A stretch of DNA of 64,000 nt from Ensifer sp. WSM1721 (GCF_000513895.2 NZ_CP165782.1:1674001-1738000), one strand, 5' to 3'. Counted from the stretch's first letter, positions 18,072-27,078 are shown. Translations and numbers: made by a program. The notes: generated by a model not told the origin, from the sequence alone.

Positions 18072-18651
18072 CTAAGATCCTTGTCGCAATCGTGCTTACC
18101 TGCTCCTCGAGCCACCGGGCGATGAGCTCCAGCCAGTCGCCTGTCAGATGCGGTGACTCCTCGGCCTTTCCGTTCGAACGCCGCCATTCCTGCGGCCTTA
18201 CGAAATCGCCTTCCCAGAGACCCGCTTTGTCGCCTCGCGCCGCTTCCTCTTCGTCGCGGTAGAGGCCGTAGCTCACGGCGTGACCGGAGAGAACCATTTC
18301 CCGACCGATATCGCGCCCGTCCGCTTCGCAGACACCAAGCTCCCGTCCATAGCGATCGCGGCCGTGGAGCCGACACACCGTTGTCGCTCCCTCGATCAGC
18401 GTCTTCAGCCGCAGGCGCGCTTCCGCGCCGCAATCCCAAACGGCCTCGCCGCGCCTGCAGGTCTGGCCGATTTCGGGAGCATCGATGCCTTCGAGCCTGA
18501 TGCGGCGCCCGTTAATTCGCAAGCTGTCGCCGTCGCTCGCCGAGGCCGAGCCGCGCAATTGGCCGGTCACGGGCGGTTCCGGCGGCGGCAGCTTCGCGGC
18601 TACATAGGCACCGATGCCGAGGAGGAAAAGGAAGACCCATCCACTGATCAT
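18064..18651 (-). CDS. Membrane-anchored thermonuclease (SNase-like) family protein
   Basis: Predicted staphylococcal nuclease-like protein of 195 residues from the ATG at 18651, which leaves an N-terminal membrane anchor (MISGWVFLFLLGIGAYVAA). The core shows DGDSLRINGRRIRLEGIDAPE and GRDRYGRELGVC, the metal and catalytic Arg regions of the family. A longer frame to 18789 adds 46 basic residues and is less likely. It overlaps the UDG gene by eight bases. Confidence 0.83.
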   Translation of the reverse strand: MISGWVFLFLLGIGAYVAAKLPPPEPPVTGQLRGSASASDGDSLRINGRRIRLEGIDAPEIGQTCRRGEAVWDCGAEARLRLKTLIEGATTVCRLHGRDRYGRELGVCEADGRDIGREMVLSGHAVSYGLYRDEEEAARGDKAGLWEGDFVRPQEWRRSNGKAEESPHLTGDWLELIARWLEEQVSTIATRILGG

Positions 18652-18916
18652 GCCGGCACGGCCTTGCTGCGCGCGGCGTCGAGGCGGCCCATCGTTTTCC
18701 GGCCGGCCAAAGGCAAATCGGCGGCCAGAGGGCGTGGGCCTGCCGGCGGAGCCGCCGACAACACGGAACCTTCGATTCTGCGGCTTCACCCGAACGCCTC
18801 TTCTTTTCGCGCGATCAAACGCAATCGCGCCACAATGGTTGTCGAATCCTTCATGGAGGGCAGCAACTTCTTAAGGATTGCATCCTAGACTGCAAGCCAA
18901 ACGAAACCCCCTGCCC

Positions 18917-20458
18917 ATGAGCATGAGCATCGCCGTCAGCACATCGACCGATAAGATCATCGTCGACAAGTCGCGCAACTATCGAAACAAGGCTGTTTCG
19001 AAGACGGTGCGCGCGACGCGCCAGCGGCTGCAGACCGGTTCCTCCGACCCCTCCGGTTTTGACCGGGAAATGCTCCTGCTTCATATCGACTCCGTCCTGC
19101 ATGGCGCGATCGCCCTGCCCGTGCTCGTCGCCCTGATTGCGGCCACCGGCATCTATCTCTCGGGCGATCCCAGCGTTCTTGCCTGGGCGTTCATGATGCT
19201 CTCGGCTCATGCGGTCACGATCTTCCTCGCGCGGAAAGCGAAGCGCGAAGACATCGTCGTTGAAAAAGTCGCCGCCTGGCGCCGCCGTTTCCTCGCCGGC
19301 CAGGTCCTGATCGGGCTGTGCTGGGCGATCTTTTCCATGCAAGACTGTTCGTCCTGCGGCGAGGTCGTGTCCGGCCTCTTCGAGGGAACGGTGTTGTTCA
19401 TCGCGCTTGCAGCCACGGCGATGGGTACGTTCCTGCTGCGCAATGCCCTTTTCTACACGTTCCTGCCGGTCGTCGCGGCGCTCGGTTTCTCGTCGTTGAC
19501 GGCCGCCGATCCCGTTCACATCGGTTTGACGGGCATCCTCTCGCTCTCGCTCGTTTTCCTCGCCTTCATGACCGACCGTATGAATCGTGCAAATGTGCAC
19601 ATTCTGTCGGTCCAGTCGGAGAAGGACGATCTCATTGCCGAGCTCGAAGTCGCGAAATCCATGTCCGACGAGGCCCGCCGCCGGGCCGAAGAGGCCAACC
19701 TCGCCAAATCCCGCTTCCTCGCTTCGATGTCGCATGAGCTGCGGACCCCGCTCAACGCCATTCTCGGCTTCTCCGAGGTGATGTCGAGCGAAGTGCTGGG
19801 GCCGCTCAACAACCCGACCTACAAGGAATATACGGCGGACATTCACCGCTCGGGCGAGCACCTCCTGAATCTCATCAACGAAATTCTCGACCTTTCGCGC
19901 ATCGAGGCCGGCAGGTACGAACTCAACGAGGAGGCCGTCAGTCTCGTCGACATCGCTGACGATTGCATCGGCATGGTGCAGCTTCGTGCCCGCGGCAAGA
20001 ACATCGCGTTCTCGCAGCAGTTCGAGCAAGGCATGCCGGCCGTCTGGGTCGACGAGAAGGCGATGCGTCAGGTTACGCTCAACCTCCTGTCGAATGCGGT
20101 CAAGTTCACGCCCTCGGGCGGCGAGATCGCCGTGAAGGTCGGCTGGACTGCCGGCGGCGGGCAATACCTGTCCATCAAGGACAATGGGCCCGGCATTCCG
20201 GAAGAGGAAATTCCAATCGTCCTCTCCGCCTTCGGCCAGGGCTCGATCGCCATCAAAAGTGCGGAACAGGGCACCGGTCTTGGCCTGCCGATCGTGCAGG
20301 CGATCCTTGCCAAGCATAACGGCCAGTTCGTTCTGCGCTCGAAGCTCAGGGAAGGCACCGAGGCGATCGCCATCCTGCCGTCCCGCCGCGTGCTGCAGAG
20401 CCTGCCGCCCGTCGAGGACGTTCCCTCGCCCGCCCGCCGGCGCAAGAGCTTTGCCTAA
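18917..20458 (+). CDS. Membrane sensor histidine kinase
   Basis: Two-component sensor kinase, about 513 residues. Five or six hydrophobic segments lie between residues 60 and 220 with no recognised periplasmic sensor, then a short coiled coil, the HisKA box (SMSHELRTPLNAILGF, His near 273), the N box NLLSNAVKF and G boxes DNGPGIP and GTGLGLPI. The overall look recalls the PdhS/DivJ group of alphaproteobacterial cell-cycle kinases, but that is inference. No response regulator is adjacent. Start choice is uncertain: TTG 18878, ATG 18917 or ATG 18923. Confidence 0.87.
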   Translation: MSMSIAVSTSTDKIIVDKSRNYRNKAVSKTVRATRQRLQTGSSDPSGFDREMLLLHIDSVLHGAIALPVLVALIAATGIYLSGDPSVLAWAFMMLSAHAVTIFLARKAKREDIVVEKVAAWRRRFLAGQVLIGLCWAIFSMQDCSSCGEVVSGLFEGTVLFIALAATAMGTFLLRNALFYTFLPVVAALGFSSLTAADPVHIGLTGILSLSLVFLAFMTDRMNRANVHILSVQSEKDDLIAELEVAKSMSDEARRRAEEANLAKSRFLASMSHELRTPLNAILGFSEVMSSEVLGPLNNPTYKEYTADIHRSGEHLLNLINEILDLSRIEAGRYELNEEAVSLVDIADDCIGMVQLRARGKNIAFSQQFEQGMPAVWVDEKAMRQVTLNLLSNAVKFTPSGGEIAVKVGWTAGGGQYLSIKDNGPGIPEEEIPIVLSAFGQGSIAIKSAEQGTGLGLPIVQAILAKHNGQFVLRSKLREGTEAIAILPSRRVLQSLPPVEDVPSPARRRKSFA

Positions 20459-20548
20459 TGCATGTCGCCCAAAAGTGTGCAGCGGTTTTGGGACAACGAC
20501 ATGCACAAAAACAAGGACCTAAAGCGCGCTGCATGAATTTCGCGCTTT
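20459..20548. repeat. Palindromic intergenic repeat family 2, copy A
   Basis: Arms TGCATGTCG and CGACATGCA (20459-20503) enclose inner arms CCCAAAA/TTTTGGG; a short spacer leads to a second hairpin AAAGCGCG/CGCGCTTT ending at 20548. A copy with about four mismatches over the first 68 bases lies at 23349. It sits just past the histidine kinase stop and may act as its terminator. Confidence 0.8.
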
Positions 20549-20583
20549 AAATTCGCGGGACGCGGACCGAACCGACGCGACCG

Positions 20584-20997
20584 TCAATCCAGAAACCGAG
20601 CCAGAAACACCACGTAGAAGGCGTAGACGCCATTCGCCACGATCAGGCACAGGCAGGCAAATGAGCCGAGATCCTTGGCGTGCCTGCCCATGTCGGAGAT
20701 TTCCGGCGAGACGCGGTCGACGATCTCTTCGATCGCTGTGTTGATCGCCTCGAAGGCCATCATCAGCAGGAACAAGATCGTCATGGCGACGTATTGAAAG
20801 AGCGTCGCGCCGGCGAGCACGAAAGCCACCATGGCCACGCCGAAAGCGATGAGCTCGTGCCGAAAGGCCGCCTCGCCGATCAGCCGCTTCGCGCCGCCGA
20901 AGGAGTAGCTCGCTGCCGCAAAGAGGTGCCGGATGCCCGTATGCTTGTTGACGGGTCCGGTCTGGCCGTTGCGGGGGCTGGTGTTCTTGGCGTCCAT
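20584..20997 (-). CDS. dgkA: Diacylglycerol kinase DgkA
   Basis: Small inner-membrane kinase that phosphorylates diacylglycerol to phosphatidic acid, recycling lipid from osmoregulated glucan synthesis. The signature [17 protein letters not shown] and three transmembrane helices are present. From the ATG at 20997 it is 137 residues, a normal length; the frame continues to 21201 and another ATG lies at 21018. Confidence 0.92.
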   Translation of the reverse strand: MDAKNTSPRNGQTGPVNKHTGIRHLFAAASYSFGGAKRLIGEAAFRHELIAFGVAMVAFVLAGATLFQYVAMTILFLLMMAFEAINTAIEEIVDRVSPEISDMGRHAKDLGSFACLCLIVANGVYAFYVVFLARFLD

Positions 20998-21237
20998 GTC
21001 GTCTCGCGGGCTTGGCATGCGCAGCTTCGACAATCTGATTGAGGCGAATGCGAGGCGACGTCGGCTACGGTTTTCGCCACCTGGCATCAGAGATTCGGCC
21101 TCAGACAGAATGCTCCGGCGCCTCCCGATATGCGAGAAGCGGCCCCGCATCAAGACCTGCAGGATGCGAGAATAGCATGCCAGACAGCCGCTCGACAGCA
21201 AGGTGCGTTGCGGGCGTAGACAACAGCCAACATCGCC

Positions 21238-21342
21238 CTACAGCGCCGTGCGTCTTTTCAGACGCACAAAGGACGCTGTAGCACTTTGAATTGCTGCATG
21301 TTTTTGTCCTTAAATCGGGTACGATTTAAGGAAACATGCAGC
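21238..21342. repeat. RIME1-type repeat, copy B
   Basis: About 105 bases: palindrome 1 from CTACAGCG to CGCTGTAG, palindrome 2 from CTGCATG to CATGCAG with TTAAATCGGGTACGATTTAA inside. It is the inverted match of copy A at 4174-4277. It lies between the upstream ends of dgkA and the 3' end of cobT. Confidence 0.87.
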
Positions 21343-21392
21343 AGCCGTTCTGAGCTCGAGGCGCCCGCCTCAGGAGGCTTCATGCGCCACCA

Positions 21393-22409
21393 TCAGCTCT
21401 TGTTGCTGACGCCGGCCTGCGCGAAGGTCGCCATGCCGCTGTGGCAGGCAGCGGCTGCCTTGACGATGCCGGCGGCAAGTGCTGCGCCGGTGCCCTCCCC
21501 GAGCCGCATGCCGAGCGCCAGCAGCGGTGTCTTGCCGAGCTTCTCGATCGCGCGGATGTGACCGGGCTCGCTTGAAACATGGCCGATGAGGCAATGGTCC
21601 AGAGCACCCGGATTGGCCGCCTTGAGGATTGCCGCCGCTGCGGTCGCGACATAGCCGTCGATAATGACGGGCACCTTCTGCATGCGCGCGGCGAGGATGG
21701 CACCGGCCATGGCCGCGATCTCGCGGCCGCCGAGCCGGCGCATCAGCTCGAACGGGTCGGAAAGATGATCTCGATGCAGCGCCACGGCTTTTTCGACGGC
21801 GGCGATCTTGCGCCGGAGTACCTCTCCCTCCGATCCGGTTCCCGGGCCGACCCACTCCTCCGCCGTGCCGCCATAGAGGCCGAGATTTATCGCGGCCGCT
21901 ATCGTCGTATTACCGATGCCCATTTCGCCGATGCAGAGTAGATCCGTGCCGCCGGCGATCGCCTCCATGCCGAAGGCCATGGTCGCGGCGCAATCGCGCT
22001 CGGAGAGGGCAGCTTCCTCAGTGATGTCGCCCGTCGGATAGTCGAGCGCCAGGTCGAAGACCTTGAGGCCGAGATCATGCGTCGCGCAGATCTGGTTAAT
22101 GGCGGCCCCGCCGGCAGCGAAGTTCTCCACCATCTGCGCCGTTACCGACGACGGAAAGGGCGTAACGCCTTGCCGGGTCACCCCGTGATTGCCGGCGAAG
22201 ATCGCGACGAGCGGCCGGTTGACCGCGGGCGGGCGTCCCGTCCAGGCGGCAAGCCAGAAAGCGATTTCCTCGAGACGTCCGAGCGCACCCGGCGGCTTCG
22301 TCAATTGGGCATCCCGCTCGCGCGCCGCAACGAGCGCCGCCGAGTCCGGCCTAGGCAGGTTGCGCAGCAATTCACGGAAATCATCAAACGGCAGGCCGCT
22401 GGCACTCAT
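21393..22409 (-). CDS. cobT: Nicotinate-nucleotide--dimethylbenzimidazole phosphoribosyltransferase (CobT; CobU in the Pseudomonas denitrificans naming)
   Basis: Activates the lower ligand of cobalamin by making alpha-ribazole phosphate from 5,6-dimethylbenzimidazole and nicotinate mononucleotide. Family blocks are intact: VAIFAGNHGVTRQGVTPFPS, LLCIGEMGIGNTTIAAA, and the catalytic Glu in GMRLGEGTGAALA near the end. I start at the ATG at 22409 (338 residues). It is divergent from cobS, the next enzyme of the nucleotide-loop pathway. Confidence 0.95.
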   Translation of the reverse strand: MSASGLPFDDFRELLRNLPRPDSAALVAARERDAQLTKPPGALGRLEEIAFWLAAWTGRPPAVNRPLVAIFAGNHGVTRQGVTPFPSSVTAQMVENFAAGGAAINQICATHDLGLKVFDLALDYPTGDITEEAALSERDCAATMAFGMEAIAGGTDLLCIGEMGIGNTTIAAAINLGLYGGTAEEWVGPGTGSEGEVLRRKIAAVEKAVALHRDHLSDPFELMRRLGGREIAAMAGAILAARMQKVPVIIDGYVATAAAAILKAANPGALDHCLIGHVSSEPGHIRAIEKLGKTPLLALGMRLGEGTGAALAAGIVKAAAACHSGMATFAQAGVSNKS

Positions 22410-22546
22410 GGGCAATCCTTGCATCTCTCAAAGCGTCGGGCTCGTCATAGAGGGTGACACCGCCCGCGGCAACGGCATTTGCGCCAATTGCTGTCGTCGG
22501 CGCATGATCCGCCGGAGGCTGTGCGATTCGGAGCCACGGAGACGAA

Positions 22547-23335
22547 ATGGCATATATCCGCGATCTCTTCGACGACGTAGCGCGATCGGTGGCATTCCTG
22601 AGCCGTGTTCCCATGCCCAACCGGCATTTCCTCGATCACGACGGCCGGCTCAGCCGTGCCGTGCGCGCGTTCCCCCTCGCCGGCGTATTGATTGCCCTCC
22701 CCGCGGCCGTCTTTGCCGCGCTGTTGAACGCGCTCGGCACAAGCTCGCTCTTCACCGCCTTTGTCGTCGTCGCCGTGCAGGTCCTCGTCACCGGCGCGCT
22801 GCACGAGGATGGTCTCAGCGACACGGCGGACGGCTTCGGCGGCGGCCGCGATCGCGAACGCACGCTCGCGATCATGAAGGACAGCCGCATCGGTACCTAT
22901 GGCGCCGTCGCGCTCATCCTTTCCTTCGGCTTCCGCGTCTCCGCCATCGCCTCCTTCCTGCCCCTGCTGACGTCGGTCGGTGCCGGATTTGTGCTCCTTG
23001 CCACCGCCGCTCTCAGCCGTGCCGCCGTGGTCTGGCACTGGTCGCGCCTGCCGCCTGCACGCAGCGACGGCGTTGCGGCCGCTGCGGGCGTTCCTGAAGC
23101 GGGGGCGGTGTCGGTGGCGCTCGCTTCCGGCACCGTCCTCGCGCTTCTCTTGTTCTTCGCGGCCGGGGTTTCGGTGGTCGCGGTCCTGTTGTCGTTTGCA
23201 GCCTTCGCGCTCGTCGTGCCAGGCTTTGGTAGGATCGCCGCCCGCAAGCTTGGCGGCCATACGGGCGACACGATCGGCGCCACCCAGCAGCTCGCGGAGA
23301 TCGCCGTTCTCGGCGCCCTTGCGCTGGCGATCTGA
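22547..23335 (+). CDS. cobS: Adenosylcobinamide-GDP ribazoletransferase (cobalamin synthase, CobS; CobV)
   Basis: Inner-membrane enzyme that joins adenosylcobinamide-GDP and alpha-ribazole(-phosphate) to finish cobalamin. It is 262 residues with several hydrophobic segments and the signature HEDGLSDTADGFGGGRDRER followed by MKDSRIGTYG. The 137-base space to cobT shows no obvious B12-box riboswitch. Confidence 0.94.
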   Translation: MAYIRDLFDDVARSVAFLSRVPMPNRHFLDHDGRLSRAVRAFPLAGVLIALPAAVFAALLNALGTSSLFTAFVVVAVQVLVTGALHEDGLSDTADGFGGGRDRERTLAIMKDSRIGTYGAVALILSFGFRVSAIASFLPLLTSVGAGFVLLATAALSRAAVVWHWSRLPPARSDGVAAAAGVPEAGAVSVALASGTVLALLLFFAAGVSVVAVLLSFAAFALVVPGFGRIAARKLGGHTGDTIGATQQLAEIAVLGALALAI

Positions 23336-23348
23336 AAGGCCGATATAG

Positions 23349-23448
23349 TGCATGTCGCCCAAAAATGCGCAGCGGTTTTGGGGCAACGACATGCACAAAA
23401 ACAAAGACCTAAAGCGCGTCGCATAAACTCGATTAAACTCGACGCGCT
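23349..23448. repeat. Palindromic intergenic repeat family 2, copy B
   Basis: Same first hairpin as at 20459 (TGCATGTCG ... CGACATGCA), then GACCTAAAGCGCG and a second hairpin with arms AGCGCGTCG/CGACGCGCT. The second loop differs from copy A. It follows cobS directly. Confidence 0.8.
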
Positions 23449-23487
23449 ATTGGTTCGAACGAAACAGAACAGAGCACGTCCCGGGCC

Positions 23488-23709
23488 ATGGAATCCCCTT
23501 GCATTCTCGTCTGCGCGATCGACGACAGGACCGGCTACTGTTTCGGCTGCGGGCGCACACGTGAGGAAATCGGCTCCTGGACGCTCTACACCGACGCCGA
23601 GCGTCACAGCATCATGCTGGCTCTGCCGGAGCGGCTGGAGGCCGTGGAGCGCAAGCCGCGGCGGGAAACGCGTCGGGCGCGAATGGCGAGAGAACGAAAC
23701 GGCGCATGA
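23488..23709 (+). CDS. DUF1289 domain-containing protein
   Basis: Small protein of 73 residues with the Cys pattern MESPCILVC-AIDDRTGYCFGCGRT near the N-terminus, typical of DUF1289, and a very basic tail. The four Cys suggest a metal or iron-sulfur site; no function is established. Its stop overlaps the start of the protease gene by four bases. Confidence 0.85.
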   Translation: MESPCILVCAIDDRTGYCFGCGRTREEIGSWTLYTDAERHSIMLALPERLEAVERKPRRETRRARMARERNGA

Positions 23710-24407
23710 ATCGTCTGGTCCTCCTGCTTGCAATTCTCGCCATCGGCCTCGTGCTCCTGATCGTCAATCACGATGCCGGCCAAACCCTCGGCATGAGCAA
23801 TGACGACTTCGGACAGCTTGTGGCGCTGAGTGCTCTCGCAACGCTATTCGCCGCCGGTATTCTCAGGAGCCGCCGCGGTTTCGGCGAGGGATTGCGCCAG
23901 ATCGCCATCTGGCTGCTGATCGCGCTCATTCTCGTTTCGACCTACATCTACCGGTTCGAGCTGCAATCCTTTGGCGACCGGCTGCTGGCGGGGCTGTCGC
24001 CCGGCAGGGCGATGGTCATCACCGACAGCGAGGGCGAGCAGGAGGTCCTGTTGCAGAAGCGGATCGATGGTCATTTCGCCGCCGATGCGACGATCAACGG
24101 TCATGACGTGAACATGCTCGTCGATACCGGTGCGAGCAGCATCGCGCTCACCTATGAGGATGCCGAACGGATCGGTCTCGATCCGGCCAATCTCAGCTAT
24201 CGTGTGACGGTGATGACGGCAAACGGCCCGGCGCTCGCAGCCCCGGTCACACTGGCGGAGATCGCAATCGGCCCCATTCAGCGCAAGAACATCCGGGCTA
24301 TGGTCGCAGCCGAAGGCAAGCTCGACCGCAGCCTACTCGGCATGAGCTTCCTCTCGACGCTCGACTTCCTGCAGATGCGCACGGACGAGCTCCGCCTCCG
24401 GGATTGA
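23706..24407 (+). CDS. TIGR02281-type clan AA retropepsin-like aspartic protease
   Basis: Membrane-anchored single-domain aspartic protease of 233 residues. Three hydrophobic segments lie in the first 85 residues, then the retropepsin-like active site MLVDTGASSIALTYEDAERIG and the flap-like SYRVTVMTANGPALA, ending LLGMSFLSTLDFLQMRTDEL. The family is common in alphaproteobacteria next to DUF1289 genes. Substrates are unknown. Confidence 0.87.
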   Translation: MNRLVLLLAILAIGLVLLIVNHDAGQTLGMSNDDFGQLVALSALATLFAAGILRSRRGFGEGLRQIAIWLLIALILVSTYIYRFELQSFGDRLLAGLSPGRAMVITDSEGEQEVLLQKRIDGHFAADATINGHDVNMLVDTGASSIALTYEDAERIGLDPANLSYRVTVMTANGPALAAPVTLAEIAIGPIQRKNIRAMVAAEGKLDRSLLGMSFLSTLDFLQMRTDELRLRD

Positions 24408-24603
24408 CGTCGAACGCAACCGTCAGGGCCCAGCGCTCTTGGGCGCGACTTGCCGGAACGTTATGGCAAACCTGCTGGCGGGCGACCCGCGCCACGCCGA
24501 AAGCGGCGAGATTTGGCCGAACGCGATCGACTGTTTCCCCAGGGGTACATACCTGTCGAATGACGGTTGCCCGAGTTCGGCCGCTCCTCGAGGTCGCGAC
24601 AGA

Positions 24604-24819
24604 TCAACTGTCAACGTGACCGGCAAAGACCTCATCGACCGAGGATACCGCAATAGCGAGATCGACATTGTTGATGAAGGAACTGCCAAGCTTTCGGAAG
24701 CCGTTTACGGTAGCCAGATCGCCCGTCACCGAATCGAGCTGCCTGACGCTGCCATTTCCAAGATCAATCATCCACAGACCCGGTTCCCCCGGGATACCGA
24801 TCACAACAACTTTGGCCAT
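24604..24819 (-). CDS. Candidate RiPP precursor peptide 2 (71 residues)
   Basis: Begins MAKVVVIGIPGEPGLWMIDL, matching in register the 99-residue product at 27316-27615 (shared GE-x-GLW-x(2)-D-x-G-x-G-x-V). Near its C-terminus it carries one copy of the motif repeated twice in that product (DLAIAVSSVDEVFAGHVDS). GAGGG precedes the ATG. It follows the SARP/TPR regulator by 22 bases on the same strand, so it is probably co-transcribed with the regulators. I do not recognise this family. An alternative is a small regulatory or immunity homologue of the plus-strand peptide. Confidence 0.65.
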   Translation of the reverse strand: MAKVVVIGIPGEPGLWMIDLGNGSVRQLDSVTGDLATVNGFRKLGSSFINNVDLAIAVSSVDEVFAGHVDS

Positions 24820-24841
24820 ATTGCTACCCTCACGCCCCTTA

Positions 24842-26659
24842 TCAAAAACCGGCCTTTTTCAGCCCCTCACGATAAAGATCTTTCTGCCATTGTTCCTTGA
24901 ACGGAATGACGGCGAGCCATTTGTCCGCATCAAAAGTTGGATTGGCCTTCAGCGCTCGCATCCTGTGCTGGCGGGCCTTCTTGCGGTCACCGAGCATCGC
25001 CCAGCTCGCAGCAACGATTCTGTCGCTCGGCGTCTTATCCTTCATCCTGTAGGCAAAGCCGATGGCCTGCTCGTATTCCCCGAGGAAATAGCTCGCACCC
25101 GCAGCACTCCAGAGATAGGCGTCCGGCGCCAGCGGATTGAGTGAAAGCGCCTTGCCGAGCTTTTCCAGCGCCTTGTCGGGACAAGAGGCGTGCACCAGCG
25201 TATCGGCGTGACTGTAAAGTACATCGGCATAGTGCGGGCTCAATTGTTCGGCGAGATCGAGCGCCGCGAGGCTCTCGTCCACATCGCCCTGGTACAGCTT
25301 CACGATACCCACTTCGCGGTGTGCAGCGGGCAGGCGGTCATTGCTCTCGATCGCGTCCTTGGCGTGCCGCTCAGCCAGGGAGAGGAGCTCATCCTCGGCC
25401 CGTGCGGTCAACAGCCACTCGGTGGCATAGGTGCGGGCGATGCCGCTCAGCGCTGGCGCGAAATCCTGCTTGTATCTCAGCGCATCGCGGAAATCACGGC
25501 GCGCCCTGCGAACCTCCGGCAGGCCGAGGCCCGAGAGGCGCCGCAGGCCGCCGAGATAGTGATAATAAGCCTCCGGATGCGCCAGATAGTCGAGATGTTC
25601 CGGCCGCCCCGTCTCCACTTGCTCGGTAACGGCGCGGGCAACGTGATAGGCGATTTCCTGCCGCTGCTGCAGCAGACCGGTCGGCGAGATCGGGAAACGC
25701 TCTGCCCAAACGATCTCGTCGGAAGGCAGGAAAATGAGCTGCGTGAAAAGCCCCTGGTCCGACATGCAGCAATCGAGCGCATAGGTGACGCCGTGTTTCT
25801 CGAGGAAAGCGGCTTTATCCGATGCCCCGCGGATACGCTCGGCCGTATAAGGAGCGACGACCGACAGCGAACGGAGCGAACAGAGGCCGATCGTTACGTC
25901 CTCGATCACCGCCATGCTCACCGCATGAAGCATCGGATCGCTACCGAAGGCGGCGGGCGGAAGAAGCGCGACGCGGGGGACCGGGAAAGCCTCGGGCTCG
26001 CCTGCCGCGCTGCCCCTCTCGGCGGATGCGCGCGGCCGCAACCATGCCCTAGGTGGGGAAGCGTTCAGCAACGGGCTATTGCTGACGCGTTCGAGGATTT
26101 CGCGAACGGCCGCATCCGCCGGATCAAACTCGAGAAGATGCACGCAGGCAGAGCGCAGCGTCGGCCGGTCGGCGGACCGCTGTTCCACCTCGAGGAGCGC
26201 GCCGCGCAGCAGCTCCGTAAAGTCCCGCCGCTTCTCCATCACCCAATCCGTGTAGCATCCGGGCGGTAAGTCCACCGATGCCAGGAACGTATCGCGCCAG
26301 AGCGTCAGCACCCTACGAAACCTCTCCTCGGAGCCGTTCGCCGCCTCGAATTCCGCGACGTCGCAGGAGACCGGCCCGAGCGCCACCTCCGCTTCTGTTG
26401 CGGACAGAACCGCACCTAGGTGCGTGACGAGATTCCGCATTCGCCACAGCGTCGAACGCAAATTCTTAAAGGCGATGCTCTTCTCCCGGCCGGGCCAAAT
26501 CAGCATCGCCAGTTTGTCGCGGGAGATGACCTTCTGTTCGGATGCGCAGAGATAGGCGAGAATGAGCAGGCCACGCTCCGGGCACGCAGCGACTTCGCCG
26601 TCCAAATCGACCAGCCGCAACTCCCCGAAAGTCCTGAGGTGATAACCGCGTCCCGTCAC
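24842..26659 (-). CDS. SARP/BTAD-type transcriptional regulator with C-terminal TPRs
   Basis: Predicted DNA-binding activator of 605 residues. Residues about 5-95 resemble an OmpR-like winged helix (YHLRTFGELRLVDLDGEV, ISRDKLAMLIWPGR), about 100-190 a BTAD-like domain, about 230-370 a TolB/adenylate cyclase-associated type domain (VALLPPAAFGSD), and about 390-590 several TPRs. The likely start is GTG at 26659: its GTGA overlaps the stop of the XRE gene and GAGG lies upstream. The open frame extends to 26887 but overlaps the XRE gene. The neighbours suggest it controls the peptide locus. Confidence 0.82.
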   Translation of the reverse strand: MTGRGYHLRTFGELRLVDLDGEVAACPERGLLILAYLCASEQKVISRDKLAMLIWPGREKSIAFKNLRSTLWRMRNLVTHLGAVLSATEAEVALGPVSCDVAEFEAANGSEERFRRVLTLWRDTFLASVDLPPGCYTDWVMEKRRDFTELLRGALLEVEQRSADRPTLRSACVHLLEFDPADAAVREILERVSNSPLLNASPPRAWLRPRASAERGSAAGEPEAFPVPRVALLPPAAFGSDPMLHAVSMAVIEDVTIGLCSLRSLSVVAPYTAERIRGASDKAAFLEKHGVTYALDCCMSDQGLFTQLIFLPSDEIVWAERFPISPTGLLQQRQEIAYHVARAVTEQVETGRPEHLDYLAHPEAYYHYLGGLRRLSGLGLPEVRRARRDFRDALRYKQDFAPALSGIARTYATEWLLTARAEDELLSLAERHAKDAIESNDRLPAAHREVGIVKLYQGDVDESLAALDLAEQLSPHYADVLYSHADTLVHASCPDKALEKLGKALSLNPLAPDAYLWSAAGASYFLGEYEQAIGFAYRMKDKTPSDRIVAASWAMLGDRKKARQHRMRALKANPTFDADKWLAVIPFKEQWQKDLYREGLKKAGF

Positions 26660-27042
26660 GAAAGCCTCAACCGTTCGAAGGGCTCCCGTCGCCACCAACC
26701 GCCCGCCGGCCGCGGAGCCCGTCGCCGGGCTTTCCCCTCCGACAGGAACACCGAGGCACCGTTCATCGTGACGCCTATCTCGGAGACCGCACGCGATCCG
26801 CCGCCTCGCGCAGACGGCGTGTCCTGAAAGAAGAAGGAAAAGTGCACCTGCAATATCTCGGCGATCGCCTGCAAGCGGGTCGCGCACACCCGATCTGCCC
26901 CCTTCTCGTGCCTTCGAATCTCTTCGATAGCCACACCCAGGGCCTCGGCAAGTTCTCCCCCGCTCATTTCCAGCATAGTGCGGCGCAGTCGAATGCGACG
27001 ACCGACAAAAACGTCAATGGCATTGGGCGCACTACGACCCAT
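26656..27042 (-). CDS. XRE-family helix-turn-helix regulator
   Basis: Small DNA-binding protein, 128 residues from MGRSAPNAIDVFVG at 27042. The helix-turn-helix reads RIRLRRTMLEMSGGELAEAL then GVAIEEIRRHEKGADRV, with a short C-terminal extension. The start at 27084 would lie inside the palindrome at 27079-27096, so the downstream ATG is favoured. Its stop overlaps the SARP start by four bases. It is the first gene of a minus-strand unit that faces the candidate peptide operon. Confidence 0.82.
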   Translation of the reverse strand: MGRSAPNAIDVFVGRRIRLRRTMLEMSGGELAEALGVAIEEIRRHEKGADRVCATRLQAIAEILQVHFSFFFQDTPSARGGGSRAVSEIGVTMNGASVFLSEGKARRRAPRPAGGWWRREPFERLRLS

Positions 27043-27078
27043 CTGACGTCCCCCGCAGGATCCGCTGGCTGACCTTAC

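Noticed and set aside
18851..20506. 551-codon frame antisense to the histidine kinase
   Set aside because: The kinase boxes are clear on the plus strand; the antisense product has no recognisable domain and its N-terminus lies in a repeat.
22425..22546. Cobalamin riboswitch between cobT and cobS
   Set aside because: No B12-box-like sequence (the usual GCCAGGAGACC-type core) could be seen on either strand.
22445..23404. 319-codon frame antisense to cobS
   Set aside because: Overlaps a clear cobS and its N-terminal part is a palindromic repeat.
25190..26269. 359-codon plus frame over the SARP gene
   Set aside because: No motif; the minus strand shows winged-helix, BTAD-like and TPR features in order.
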